Source: Loktanella sp. (GTDB lineage: Bacteria > Pseudomonadota > Alphaproteobacteria > Rhodobacterales > Rhodobacteraceae). Taken from it: DNA of 6,731 bases. The stretch covers positions 1-6,731 of the forward strand of contig PUNR01000025.1 in NCBI GenBank assembly GCA_003551805.1. Direction: 5' to 3'. Each line of letters begins with the position of its first letter. Within the stretch, counting starts at the first letter, position 1. The notes under the pieces are model-generated. The model did no database searches and was not told the DNA's origin. It was given only the letters and a program-made list of their open reading frames with translations. Positions 1-5,426 of this stretch are shown here, piece by piece. Position numbers and translations under genes: made by a program.

Positions 1-821
1 GCCATAACGGAGGCAAAGACCATTGTCGCAGCCCCCGCTATCGTCAGCGTCCATAGCCAGACATCAGTACCACTTAGCGACGGGTGGGTGCGGGCCAGCA
101 GATAGATGCCCGCCTTAACCATCGTGGCCGAATGTAGATAGGCACTGACGGGGGTGGGGGCCGCCATCGCGTTGGGCAACCAGAAATGGAACGGGATCTG
201 TGCTGATTTGGTGAACGCCCCCAGCAGCACAAGGATCAGGATCGGCAGGTACAACGTGCTTTGCGTCAGCACACCCGGCATGGCGCGGATTTCCGACAGC
301 TCGAACGTGCCGGCGACATTACCGATCAGGATGATCCCCGCCAGCAAAGCCAGCCCGCCAACGCCTGTCACAAGCAAGGCCTGCAAGGCAGACCGACGCG
401 ATTTGGCGCTGTCATGGTTAAAGCCGATCAGCAAATAGGAAGTGATCGTCGTCAATTCCCAAAATACGAACAAAGCTAAAAGGTTATCTGCCAAAACTAA
501 TCCAAGCATGGCGAGCATGAAACTTGTCAGGAACAGTGAAAACCGTGCCTGTTGTTCATGGCCTGCAAGATATTTGGCCGAATACAACATTACTAGCGCG
601 CCGATCCCCGTGATCAGAAGGCCGAACAGCAGCCCTAACCCGTCAATGACAAAGCTGACATTGACGCCAAGGCTGGGCACCCAAGCAAAGCTGTAACGAA
701 GAGTATTGCCATCAGCGACCGCAGGCAAAGCCTGCAATAGCGCCACGAAAAGTGCGCTTGCAATGATGACAGGAATGATGCCAGCCGGTGTTACCCAACC
801 CTGAGAAGAAGAACTTGCCAC
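1..821 (-). CDS. mnhA: Mrp-type Na+/H+ antiporter subunit A (MrpA/MnhA/PhaA), 5' part, cut by left window edge
   Basis: Read on the minus strand, this frame is open for 273 codons from a GTG at 821 to the left edge. It encodes a polytopic membrane protein of the proton-antiporter M family. Landmarks, counted from the GTG: DGLGLLFGLLITGIG at 60-74, the FWELT segment at 120-124 with Glu122, and GAFTKSAQIPFHFWLP at 201-216 with Lys205, followed by the APTPVSAYLHSATMVKAG stretch at 221-238. By family knowledge the Glu and Lys match residues needed for cation/proton exchange in Bacillus MrpA. The subunit works in the inner membrane within the multi-subunit Mrp complex, and further mrp genes would be expected beyond the left edge. 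The start is uncertain: the in-frame GTG has only a weak GGGA upstream, and compared with Bacillus MrpA as I recall it, about 20 residues with the first membrane helix are absent. NADH dehydrogenase subunit L is a relative, but these motifs fit MrpA better. Confidence 0.88.
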   Translation of the reverse strand, partial: MASSSSQGWVTPAGIIPVIIASALFVALLQALPAVADGNTLRYSFAWVPSLGVNVSFVIDGLGLLFGLLITGIGALVMLYSAKYLAGHEQQARFSLFLTSFMLAMLGLVLADNLLALFVFWELTTITSYLLIGFNHDSAKSRRSALQALLVTGVGGLALLAGIILIGNVAGTFELSEIRAMPGVLTQSTLYLPILILVLLGAFTKSAQIPFHFWLPNAMAAPTPVSAYLHSATMVKAGIYLLARTHPSLSGTDVWLWTLTIAGAATMVFASVM

Positions 822-862
822 GTATTTTTCCCGGTCATCGAAGATTAAAAACGATTTCCCCC

Positions 863-890
863 GACATAACGGTAGGTGCCGAGAAAACAA
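863..890 (-). promoter_or_regulatory. Possible promoter for the mrpA-like gene
   Basis: On the minus strand TTGTTT (885-890) and TATGTC (863-868) are separated by 16 bases. Transcription from here would give a leader of about 35 bases before the GTG at 821. Both boxes match the sigma-70 consensus only partly, so this is a weak candidate chosen mainly for its position between an upstream terminator and the gene. Confidence 0.22.
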
Positions 891-901
891 GGCTTTTCGG
901 G

Positions 902-919
902 AAAAAACCGCGCCGGTTT
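902..919 (-). terminator. Weak second hairpin with T-run
   Basis: AAACCG (905-910) and CGGTTT (914-919) form a perfect 6-base-pair stem with a 3-base loop. On the minus strand the stem ends in a short T-run (902-907). It lies just downstream of the strong terminator at 944-970 and could catch read-through. The short stem makes it uncertain. Confidence 0.3.
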
Positions 920-943
920 CGTCGGTTTTGGTGTGGCTGTACG

Positions 944-970
944 AAAAACGGCCGCCCCGAGGGACGGCCG
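944..970 (-). terminator. Intrinsic terminator of the DUF882 gene
   Basis: On the minus strand CGGCCGTCCC and GGGGCGGCCG (949-970) form a 10-pair stem containing one G-U pair with a very tight loop; opening the inner pair gives a loop of four. It is followed directly by five T (944-948). It lies 25 bases after the stop codon of the DUF882 gene, the classical arrangement of a Rho-independent terminator. Confidence 0.85.
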
Positions 971-995
971 CAAAGCAAGAACTAGGATGTAGGGA

Positions 996-1565
996 TTATC
1001 CGCGCCAGGTGCGGACGGGACCGCAATCCATGTGGACAAAATTTGACCCGCCGTAACGGCCAACGCCACCTGCACCAAAGGCAGCGGCAGCGCTCGCCAT
1101 TTGGGAAATGTTGCGACTGCGCAAACGCAGATCGGCTGCCTGACCGCGCATGTGCAGCGATTCGCGTGCAACACCTGCGCCGCGCTGCCCCAGCATCGCG
1201 TTGGTTGCTGGCGACCGGTAGCCGGACAAAAGAAGGTAGGGTTCGTTGGTTTCCATCAGGCGCAGGGCGCCCGACATGATATCAATTGTACGCAAGTCCA
1301 TCTGGACCGCTTCATTCGTGCGCCAGTCACGCATGTGCACGTTGATTTCGCGCACGGCCTCGGCAATATATTCGCCTTCGATCCAGTAAATAGTGTCAAG
1401 AGTTTCGCCGGTACGCCCGTTGTACATGGCAATGCGGCGAATGTCGCCCGCGCCCCGCAAAAAGCCCTGCGCATTGGCGAAAGTGGGTGCTGCGGTCACT
1501 GCAGTCGCGGCCAATGCGCCCAATAATCCACGCCGGGTCATCCCCGAAGTCTTTTTTTCTAACAT
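996..1565 (-). CDS. DUF882 / YcbK-like protein (peptidase M15-type fold), Tat-exported
   Basis: The product has 189 residues. The N-terminus carries a twin-arginine signal: TRRGLLG at 10-16, a hydrophobic Ala-rich stretch, and a likely cleavage after Ala-Asn-Ala at 30-32. The mature part matches the DUF882/M15 family: YWIEGEYI at 60-67, SGYRSP at 114-119, the SLHMRGQAADL segment with His138 and Asp145, and FVHMDCGPVRTW with His178 and Asp180. By family knowledge these His/Asp residues bind a metal, and relatives act on peptidoglycan peptides in the periplasm; the exact substrate is unknown. The first ATG (1565) has AGG eight bases upstream. A second ATG at codon 9, just before the RR motif, has no well-spaced ribosome site but would still give a complete Tat signal. 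The gene stands alone: it is divergent from the LpxD-like gene and closed by a strong terminator. Confidence 0.9.
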   Translation of the reverse strand: MLEKKTSGMTRRGLLGALAATAVTAAPTFANAQGFLRGAGDIRRIAMYNGRTGETLDTIYWIEGEYIAEAVREINVHMRDWRTNEAVQMDLRTIDIMSGALRLMETNEPYLLLSGYRSPATNAMLGQRGAGVARESLHMRGQAADLRLRSRNISQMASAAAAFGAGGVGRYGGSNFVHMDCGPVRTWRG

Positions 1566-1828
1566 ATTACGCGCCTGTCCCGTCGCTCATTTTTGCCGTT
1601 TCACACGGATTTTCACCAAGCCCCCAAGGTGTGTCAGATTTATTGCATAAAACGACTCAGTGACCAAGACCTGTTTAACGCGAAGTGGTAAAGGAAACGA
1701 AAATCGGCGAGAATTTGCGCAGATGACATTTTCGTCAGCACTTTGTGCGGCTTGCGTGGTTGATATCTTTTGGATAACGCCAAAGGCGCGGCATCGACAG
1801 GGTCGTTAACTGCAGGCACGAGGTGGCG
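1566..1828. other. Divergent intergenic region, no confident promoter
   Basis: These 263 bases separate the minus-strand DUF882 gene from the plus-strand LpxD-like gene and must hold both promoters. I see only weak candidates for the plus gene, such as TTGTGC followed after 15 bases by TATCTT (about 1743-1769), and TTGCGT followed after 17 bases by TAACGC. A small inverted repeat, TGAC with GTCA, lies near 1723-1736. No coding sequence here is convincing. Confidence 0.4.
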
Positions 1829-2890
1829 ATGACACATTCCGTTCGGATGATTGCGCAGGCATTAGGCGCGCAGGCCTTTGGTGATCTTGATATTGTCGTG
1901 GCACGCGCTGCTGAGCCGTCGATGGCGGGCCCTGACGATCTGGCGCTGGCGATGCAGCCCGCCTATGGCGCGGCCTTGTCGCAAGGACAGGCGCGGGCTG
2001 CGGTGGTCTGGCCCGATGCAGATTGGCAGGCGTTGGGGTTGAAAGCCGCGATCATTGCACCGCGTGCAAGATTGGCGATGGCGCGGTTGACGCAGCTTTT
2101 GGATCAGCCGCTGGACAGCGCAGGGATCAGCCAGCATGCGCTGATTGATCCGACAGCGGTAATTGGCAAGGATGTCAGCATCGGCGCGTTCAGCGTGATC
2201 GGCCCGCATGTCGTGGTCGGGCAGGGCACTTGGATCGCGGATCATGTCAGCATTGCATCCGGCGTGACCTTGGGTAGTCACTGCCAGATCCATGCCGGTG
2301 TGCGCCTGCAAAGACAGGTGCGGCTTGGCGAAAGGGTCATCCTGCAACCGAATGTAGTGATTGGCGGCGACGGTTTTTCCTTCGTGACCGAGGCGCCGTC
2401 CAACGTTGAAATCGCGCGTGAAACGCTGGGCGCGGCGGGTTTGAACCCGCCGGACGACGCAACATGGCACCGGATTCATTCGCTGGGCGGTGTTGTGATT
2501 GGCGATGATGTCGAAATTGGCGCTGGTTCGACGGTCGACGCCGGCACAATCCGCCCAACCTATGTCGGGCAGGGCACAAAGGTCGATAATCTGGTCCAGA
2601 TCGGGCATAATGTGCGGGTAGGCGCGAATTGTCTGCTGTGTGCACAGGCAGGTGTTGCCGGGTCCAGTGTGATCGGCGACCGTGTTGTCGTTGGTGGCAA
2701 GGCCGGTATCGCGGATAACCTGCGCATCGGGGATGATGTCGTTCTGGGGGGCGGATCGGTGGTTTTGTCCAACGTCCCCGCTGGGCGCGTCATGATGGGC
2801 TATCCTGCCACCAAAATGCAGACCCATATCGACAGCTACAAGGCCTTGCGTCGTCTGCCACGCCTGCTACGCGATCTTGTGACGCGTTAA
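1829..2890 (+). CDS. lpxD: LpxD-like UDP-3-O-(3-hydroxyacyl)glucosamine N-acyltransferase
   Basis: The product has 353 residues from the ATG at 1829. This start is preferred because GAGG lies 5 bases upstream; an in-frame GTG at 1823 is possible. The N-terminal ~100 residues resemble the uridine-nucleotide binding domain of LpxD. From about 105 to 315 there are hexapeptide repeats of a left-handed beta-helix (IGKDVSIGAFSVIG, VIGDDVEIGAG and others). The catalytic His is in DNLVQIGHNV (His260). GGDGFSFV and the C-terminal MMGYPATKM also fit. LpxD moves a 3-hydroxyacyl chain from ACP to the 2-amino group of UDP-acylglucosamine in lipid A synthesis, in the cytoplasm. A loop of about 25 residues (188-215) before RIHSLGG is, as I recall, usual in Rhodobacterales. 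Where LpxD usually has TIDRG, this protein has TVDAG (235-239). It sits beside an ACP and a ketosynthase, not the usual fabZ-lpxA-lpxB neighbours, so it is probably a paralogue. Confidence 0.88.
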   Translation: MTHSVRMIAQALGAQAFGDLDIVVARAAEPSMAGPDDLALAMQPAYGAALSQGQARAAVVWPDADWQALGLKAAIIAPRARLAMARLTQLLDQPLDSAGISQHALIDPTAVIGKDVSIGAFSVIGPHVVVGQGTWIADHVSIASGVTLGSHCQIHAGVRLQRQVRLGERVILQPNVVIGGDGFSFVTEAPSNVEIARETLGAAGLNPPDDATWHRIHSLGGVVIGDDVEIGAGSTVDAGTIRPTYVGQGTKVDNLVQIGHNVRVGANCLLCAQAGVAGSSVIGDRVVVGGKAGIADNLRIGDDVVLGGGSVVLSNVPAGRVMMGYPATKMQTHIDSYKALRRLPRLLRDLVTR

Positions 2891-2953
2891 GCATCTGTTT
2901 CATTTCGCAGGCAGAATACCTAAGTATACATGACCATCAGAACGGAGCCAGCC

Positions 2954-3214
2954 ATGACCACCGACGACCAGATTATCGCCATCATTGCCGAACAGGCCAT
3001 GCTTGAAACAGGCGATGTCACGCGTGATGCGTCGCTGGCTGACCTTGGCATCGATTCGCTCGGGCTGGTGGAATGTATCTTTGCGATCGAGGAACGCTTT
3101 GACATCTCGGTGCCGTTTAACGCCAATGATCCGTCAGAAAGCGATTTCGATATCTCGTCTGTCGGTGCGATCATTGCAGCGGTCAAGCAACTGCAAGCGG
3201 ATCAAGCCAAGTAA
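2954..3214 (+). CDS. Acyl carrier protein, specialised (NodF/AcpXL-like)
   Basis: The product is an 86-residue acyl carrier protein. The 4'-phosphopantetheine site is Ser35 in LGIDSLGLVE (31-40), followed by the acidic recognition helix (CIFAIEERFDISVPF). The start at 2954 is chosen because GGAG (2944-2947) lies six bases upstream; an in-frame ATG at 2930 has no ribosome site. The sequence around DSLGL and the helix after it resemble NodF and, less closely, the long-chain carrier AcpXL more than housekeeping AcpP, which normally has DSLDTVELVM. This is from memory, not an alignment. It lies 63 bases after the LpxD-like gene and its stop overlaps the next start in TAATG. Its likely role is to carry the growing or finished chain between the neighbouring synthase and acyltransferase. 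Confidence 0.92.
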   Translation: MTTDDQIIAIIAEQAMLETGDVTRDASLADLGIDSLGLVECIFAIEERFDISVPFNANDPSESDFDISSVGAIIAAVKQLQADQAK

Positions 3215-4425
3215 TGGGGCGTGTGGTCATCACCGGAGCGGGCACGATCAACCCGCTGGGTGCGGATGTGCCCGCCACCTTCGAGGCGATGCGCGAAGGC
3301 CGCTGCGGTATTGGCCCGCTGGATATTGTCGATGTCGACCGGCTGTCGATCCAGATCGGCGGGCAGATCAGGCAGTATCAGGAAGCGGATTATTTCAACC
3401 GGCAGCAAATCTCGCTTTACGACCGGTTCACGCAATTCGCACTGTTGGCAGCACGGCAAGCCATCGGGCAAGCGGGGCTAAGCTTTACCGGCGCGTTGGC
3501 CGATCAGTCGGGGGTGATCCTTGGCACGTCGGGCGGCGGGCTGACCACGCAAGACGAAAACTACCGCGCTGCGTATGGCGAAGGTAAAAACCGCGTGCAT
3601 CCGTTCATCGTGCCCAAGCTGATGAACAATGCCGCAGCCAGCCATGTGTCGATGGAATGGAACCTGCGTGGGCCGACATTTACTGTGGCAACCGCCTGCG
3701 CGTCATCTAACCATGCGATGGGGCAAGCGTTCAACATGATCCGCTGCGGCATGACCAAGGTCATGATCACCGGCGGATCAGAGGCGATGCTGTGTTTTGG
3801 CGGGATTAAAGCGTGGGAGGGCCTGCGCGTGATGTCCAAAGACGCCTGCCGCCCGTTTTCGGCCACCCGCAACGGTATGGTGCAAGGCGAAGGTGCGGCG
3901 GTCTATGTGTTTGAAGATTACGACCATGCCCGCGCGCGTGACGCTGACATCCTGTGTGAAGTGATCGGCTTTGCCATGACCTCGGACGCGTCCGATATTG
4001 TGATGCCGTCAAAACAGGGGGCCGCGCGTGCGATCGCCGGTGCGGTCAAAGATGCGGGGATCACCAAGGAAAGTGTCGGCTATATCAATGCCCATGGCAC
4101 CGGCACCGCAGCCAACGACAAGACCGAATGCGCGGCAGTGGCCGATGTGTTCGGTGCGCATGCGGATAAGCTAATGATATCGTCCACAAAATCCATGCAC
4201 GGGCATCTGATCGGCGGGACAGGTGCGGTGGAATTGCTGGCCTGCATTATGGCGCTGCGTGACGGGGTGATTGCCCCCACGATCGGCTATGAAGAACCTG
4301 ACCCTGAATGTGCGCTGGATGTTGTGCCCAATGTCGCGCGTGATGCACAGGTGGATGTCGTGCTGTCGAATGCGTTTGCGTTTGGCGGGCTGAACGCGGT
4401 GCTTGCGCTGCGCAAGTTCGGCTAG
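3214..4425 (+). CDS. Beta-ketoacyl-ACP synthase (KAS II / NodE-like)
   Basis: The product has 403 residues, normal for the FabF/KAS II family. It condenses malonyl-ACP with an acyl-ACP in fatty acid elongation. The thiolase-fold active site is complete: Cys162 in TACASSNHA, His294 in NAHGTGT, Lys326 and His331 in STKSMHGHLIGG. Near the C-terminus SNAFAFGGLNAVLAL (385-399) replaces the SFGFGGTN typical of FabF. Several segments (KAWEGLR near 199-205, CRPFSATRNG at 212-221, YEEPDPEC at 359-366) recall NodE rather than FabF, as does the extra His329 before the catalytic one. The start overlaps the ACP stop by one base (TAATG), implying translational coupling and a matched protein pair. The specialised role is inferred; the condensing activity is well supported. 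Confidence 0.93.
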   Translation: MGRVVITGAGTINPLGADVPATFEAMREGRCGIGPLDIVDVDRLSIQIGGQIRQYQEADYFNRQQISLYDRFTQFALLAARQAIGQAGLSFTGALADQSGVILGTSGGGLTTQDENYRAAYGEGKNRVHPFIVPKLMNNAAASHVSMEWNLRGPTFTVATACASSNHAMGQAFNMIRCGMTKVMITGGSEAMLCFGGIKAWEGLRVMSKDACRPFSATRNGMVQGEGAAVYVFEDYDHARARDADILCEVIGFAMTSDASDIVMPSKQGAARAIAGAVKDAGITKESVGYINAHGTGTAANDKTECAAVADVFGAHADKLMISSTKSMHGHLIGGTGAVELLACIMALRDGVIAPTIGYEEPDPECALDVVPNVARDAQVDVVLSNAFAFGGLNAVLALRKFG

Positions 4426-4451
4426 GCGCGCCCGGCGTTGACCGGACGCGC
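4426..4451. terminator. Hairpin between convergent genes
   Basis: GCGCGCCCGG (4426-4435) and CCGGACGCGC (4442-4451) form a 10-base stem with a 6-base loop. The single mismatch is C-A on the plus strand but a G-U pair on the minus strand. It starts one base after the ketosynthase stop codon and lies 11 bases past the stop of the convergent IalB gene. There is no T-run on either side, so it may be a weak bidirectional terminator or a 3'-end stabiliser. Confidence 0.5.
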
Positions 4452-4462
4452 ATCTGCTAGGA

Positions 4463-5059
4463 TCAATCGACGATTTCAAGACCGTCATAACCGGCAGTGA
4501 AGCCAGCCAGTGACAGCGTCAGCATGAATTCCTCGTCCGGTGCGGCAACAGGCACAAGACGCAGCGTGGCATTTGCACCGCGCTTGAATTCATCGACTTC
4601 CTGCTGGGTAAGACCCAAACGGGCGACGCAACCGGCCTCGTTGCAGAATGCAAAGGGATAGCGCCGCGCCTCGCCACCATTGACGACAATGGTCAATTGC
4701 TGGGTCAGCAAGGTTTCGAGTGGTACGACTACATTCGCGCCTGCAACAGCTTGGCCGCCTTCGGGCAGGCGGAACAGATTGAACTCGGCCACTGGCTGCC
4801 CGTCAGCATTGCTCAAAAGCTGGTAAAGGTTGCAGCGGTCCTCTTGGCCTTCAGGTGCGCGGATACAGCGTTTTTCCCAATCGCCCGAGTTTTCCGCGAC
4901 ATAGATCTGGCCCGCCTGTGGTTCTTGCGTCGTGCCCAGATCAAGCACGTCTTCGGCTGGTGGCGTCGGTGTGTCTTCGGGGCTTTCGTCCTGAGCGAAC
5001 GCCTGTGTCCCAAACGCCAGCAAGCTGGCCATAGCGACTGCGGTCATCATTTTGCGCAT
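4463..5059 (-). CDS. Invasion-associated locus B (IalB) family protein, secreted
   Basis: The product has 198 residues. A Sec signal peptide is clear: positive RK at 2-3, a hydrophobic core and AFA before the likely cleavage at residue 22. An acidic, proline-rich linker follows. The folded part shows the IalB pattern: GDWEKRC, a second Cys in DRCNLYQLL, VAEFNLFRLPEGGQAVAGANVVVPLE, then YPFAFCNEAGCVARLGL. The four Cys could form two disulfides in the periplasm. In Bartonella the family is tied to host-cell invasion, but free-living Rhodobacterales carry many copies and the function there is unknown. The ATG at 5059 is chosen over one 13 codons upstream because AGGA (5069-5072) lies nine bases before it and the signal peptide then begins correctly. 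It converges with the ketosynthase gene. Confidence 0.9.
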   Translation of the reverse strand: MRKMMTAVAMASLLAFGTQAFAQDESPEDTPTPPAEDVLDLGTTQEPQAGQIYVAENSGDWEKRCIRAPEGQEDRCNLYQLLSNADGQPVAEFNLFRLPEGGQAVAGANVVVPLETLLTQQLTIVVNGGEARRYPFAFCNEAGCVARLGLTQQEVDEFKRGANATLRLVPVAAPDEEFMLTLSLAGFTAGYDGLEIVD

Positions 5060-5088
5060 TGCAATTATTCCTGTTTTGTCTGGTCGCC

Positions 5089-5117
5089 GCCTTAGCATGG
5101 CGACACCGGACTGTCAG
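5089..5117 (-). promoter_or_regulatory. Possible promoter of the IalB-family gene
   Basis: On the minus strand CTGACA (5112-5117; five of six consensus bases) is followed after 17 bases by TAAGGC (5089-5094). This would give a leader of about 22 bases before the ATG at 5059, covering the AGGA ribosome site. The -10 box is poor, so the call rests on the -35 box and the spacing. Confidence 0.3.
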
Positions 5118-5176
5118 GGACAAAAAACGGTGATCTGGCGGTCTTTTGCCGACAGCGTCGACAGCGTTTTTCACAT

Positions 5177-5204
5177 AAAAAAGGGCCCGTTACCGGACCC
5201 TTTT
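5177..5204 (-). terminator. Strong intrinsic terminator (GUAA loop)
   Basis: On the minus strand AAAAGGGTCCG and CGGGCCCTTTT form an 11-pair stem with one G-U pair and a GUAA (GNRA-type) loop (5179-5204), followed by further T (T-run 5177-5182). Read on the plus strand the G-U pair becomes an A-C mismatch and the T-run is shorter, so the minus strand is the active direction. No protein gene lies just upstream of it on that strand. Confidence 0.75.
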
Positions 5205-5238
5205 GTTGTTCTCCCTGTCGGACTTGGCCGACTAATTG
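5177..5238 (-). ncRNA. Candidate small RNA B (about 60 nt)
   Basis: Between a promoter-like pair (5244-5272) and a strong terminator (5177-5204), all on the minus strand, lies a short non-coding segment. The predicted RNA starts near 5238 and begins with a small hairpin (GTCGG with CCGAC, 5217-5232). It continues through an unpaired A- and G-rich linker containing ACAGGGAGAA (5209-5218) and ends in the terminator hairpin with a U-run. This hairpin-linker-terminator layout is typical of bacterial small RNAs. I recognise no known family. It could instead be an untranslated leader ended by attenuation, but the terminator lies 118 bases before the IalB start, upstream of that gene's possible own promoter. 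Confidence 0.4.
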
Positions 5239-5243
5239 GCATA

Positions 5244-5272
5244 ACGCTACGCAATGATCACCATGTCGTCAA
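5244..5272 (-). promoter_or_regulatory. Possible promoter for small RNA B
   Basis: On the minus strand TTGACG (5267-5272; five of six -35 bases) is followed after exactly 17 bases by TAGCGT (5244-5249; three of six -10 bases). It starts 15 bases past the T-run of the preceding terminator, where a new transcript would be expected to begin. Confidence 0.4.
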
Positions 5273-5286
5273 CTGGAAATAGCGAC

Positions 5287-5313
5287 AAAAAAAGCCGCAC
5301 CCGAAGGCGCGGC
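5287..5313 (-). terminator. Strong intrinsic terminator (UUCG loop)
   Basis: On the minus strand GCCGCGCC, a TTCG loop, and GGTGCGGC (5294-5313) form an 8-pair stem with one G-U pair, followed directly by seven T (5287-5293). The C(UUCG)G loop is an especially stable tetraloop. The direction is clearly minus, yet no minus-strand protein gene lies upstream; the divergent ATPase gene starts on the plus strand at 5427. This implies a short transcript from within 5314-5426 or antisense to the ATPase gene. Confidence 0.85.
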
Positions 5314-5362
5314 CAGTCTAACAGGGAGAATAGCAAGGGCACCCGGAAAGCCCCTTGCTTAT

Positions 5363-5385
5363 TTAACCTGACACGGAAAGGTTAA
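5363..5385. repeat. Inverted repeat TTAACCT-N9-AGGTTAA upstream of the ATPase gene
   Basis: The arms 5363-5369 and 5379-5385 are perfect 7-base inverted repeats with a 9-base spacer, centred about 53 bases before the ATPase start codon. On DNA it could be a dimeric regulator site; on RNA it is a small hairpin. A TAAAAT box (5405-5410) lies 19 bases to its right, but a transcript from it would begin inside the ribosome site, so a promoter there is doubtful. Confidence 0.45.
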
Positions 5386-5426
5386 GGATGTATTTTTGAC
5401 GCTGTAAAATGTTCCAGGGGGTTGCG

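Larger units (their letters stand above)
5287..5390 (-). ncRNA. Candidate small RNA A (about 100 nt, 5' end uncertain)
   Basis: The terminator at 5287-5313 needs an upstream transcript, and the roughly 110 bases before it hold no coding frame. Read on the minus strand the segment shows an inverted repeat TTAACCT/AGGTTAA (5363-5385), a hairpin AGCAAGGG/CCCTTGCT (5332-5359), an unpaired linker with TTCTCCCTGT (5321-5330), then the UUCG terminator. I could not find a clear promoter, so the 5' end near 5390 is a guess. The pyrimidine-rich linker recalls the CU-rich anti-Shine-Dalgarno segments of several alphaproteobacterial small RNAs, but I do not recognise a specific family. Confidence 0.4.

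Noticed and set aside
845..1174. Minus-strand frame of 109 codons overlapping the DUF882 gene end
   Set aside because: It runs out of frame through the conserved DUF882 C-terminus and across the terminator hairpin; no motif.
1640..1837. Minus-strand frame of 65 codons in the divergent gap
   Set aside because: No ribosome site, no domain, and it overlaps the LpxD-like start region where a promoter is expected.
1862..2827. Long open frame of 321 codons on the minus strand, antisense to the LpxD-like gene
   Set aside because: It has no recognisable domain, is rich in Arg, His and Cys as expected from a reverse reading of GC-rich code, and the opposite strand is a clear LpxD.
2930..2953. Upstream ATG extending the ACP by eight residues
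   Set aside because: No Shine-Dalgarno before it, while the ATG at 2954 has GGAG at six bases and gives the usual ACP N-terminus.
2954..4425. Housekeeping acpP-fabF pair
   Set aside because: The ACP motif DSLGLVE and the NodE-like synthase signatures differ from AcpP and FabF, and the neighbouring gene is an lpxD-like gene rather than fabD/fabG.
5060..5098. Upstream start extending the IalB-family protein by 13 residues
   Set aside because: It would put a polar, Arg-rich stretch before the signal peptide; the ATG at 5059 has AGGA upstream.
5247..5264. Five-codon minus-strand frame (MVIIA) as a leader peptide with attenuator before IalB
   Set aside because: No ribosome site, no run of regulatory codons, and it overlaps the better-supported promoter of small RNA B. 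The terminator is also far from the IalB start.
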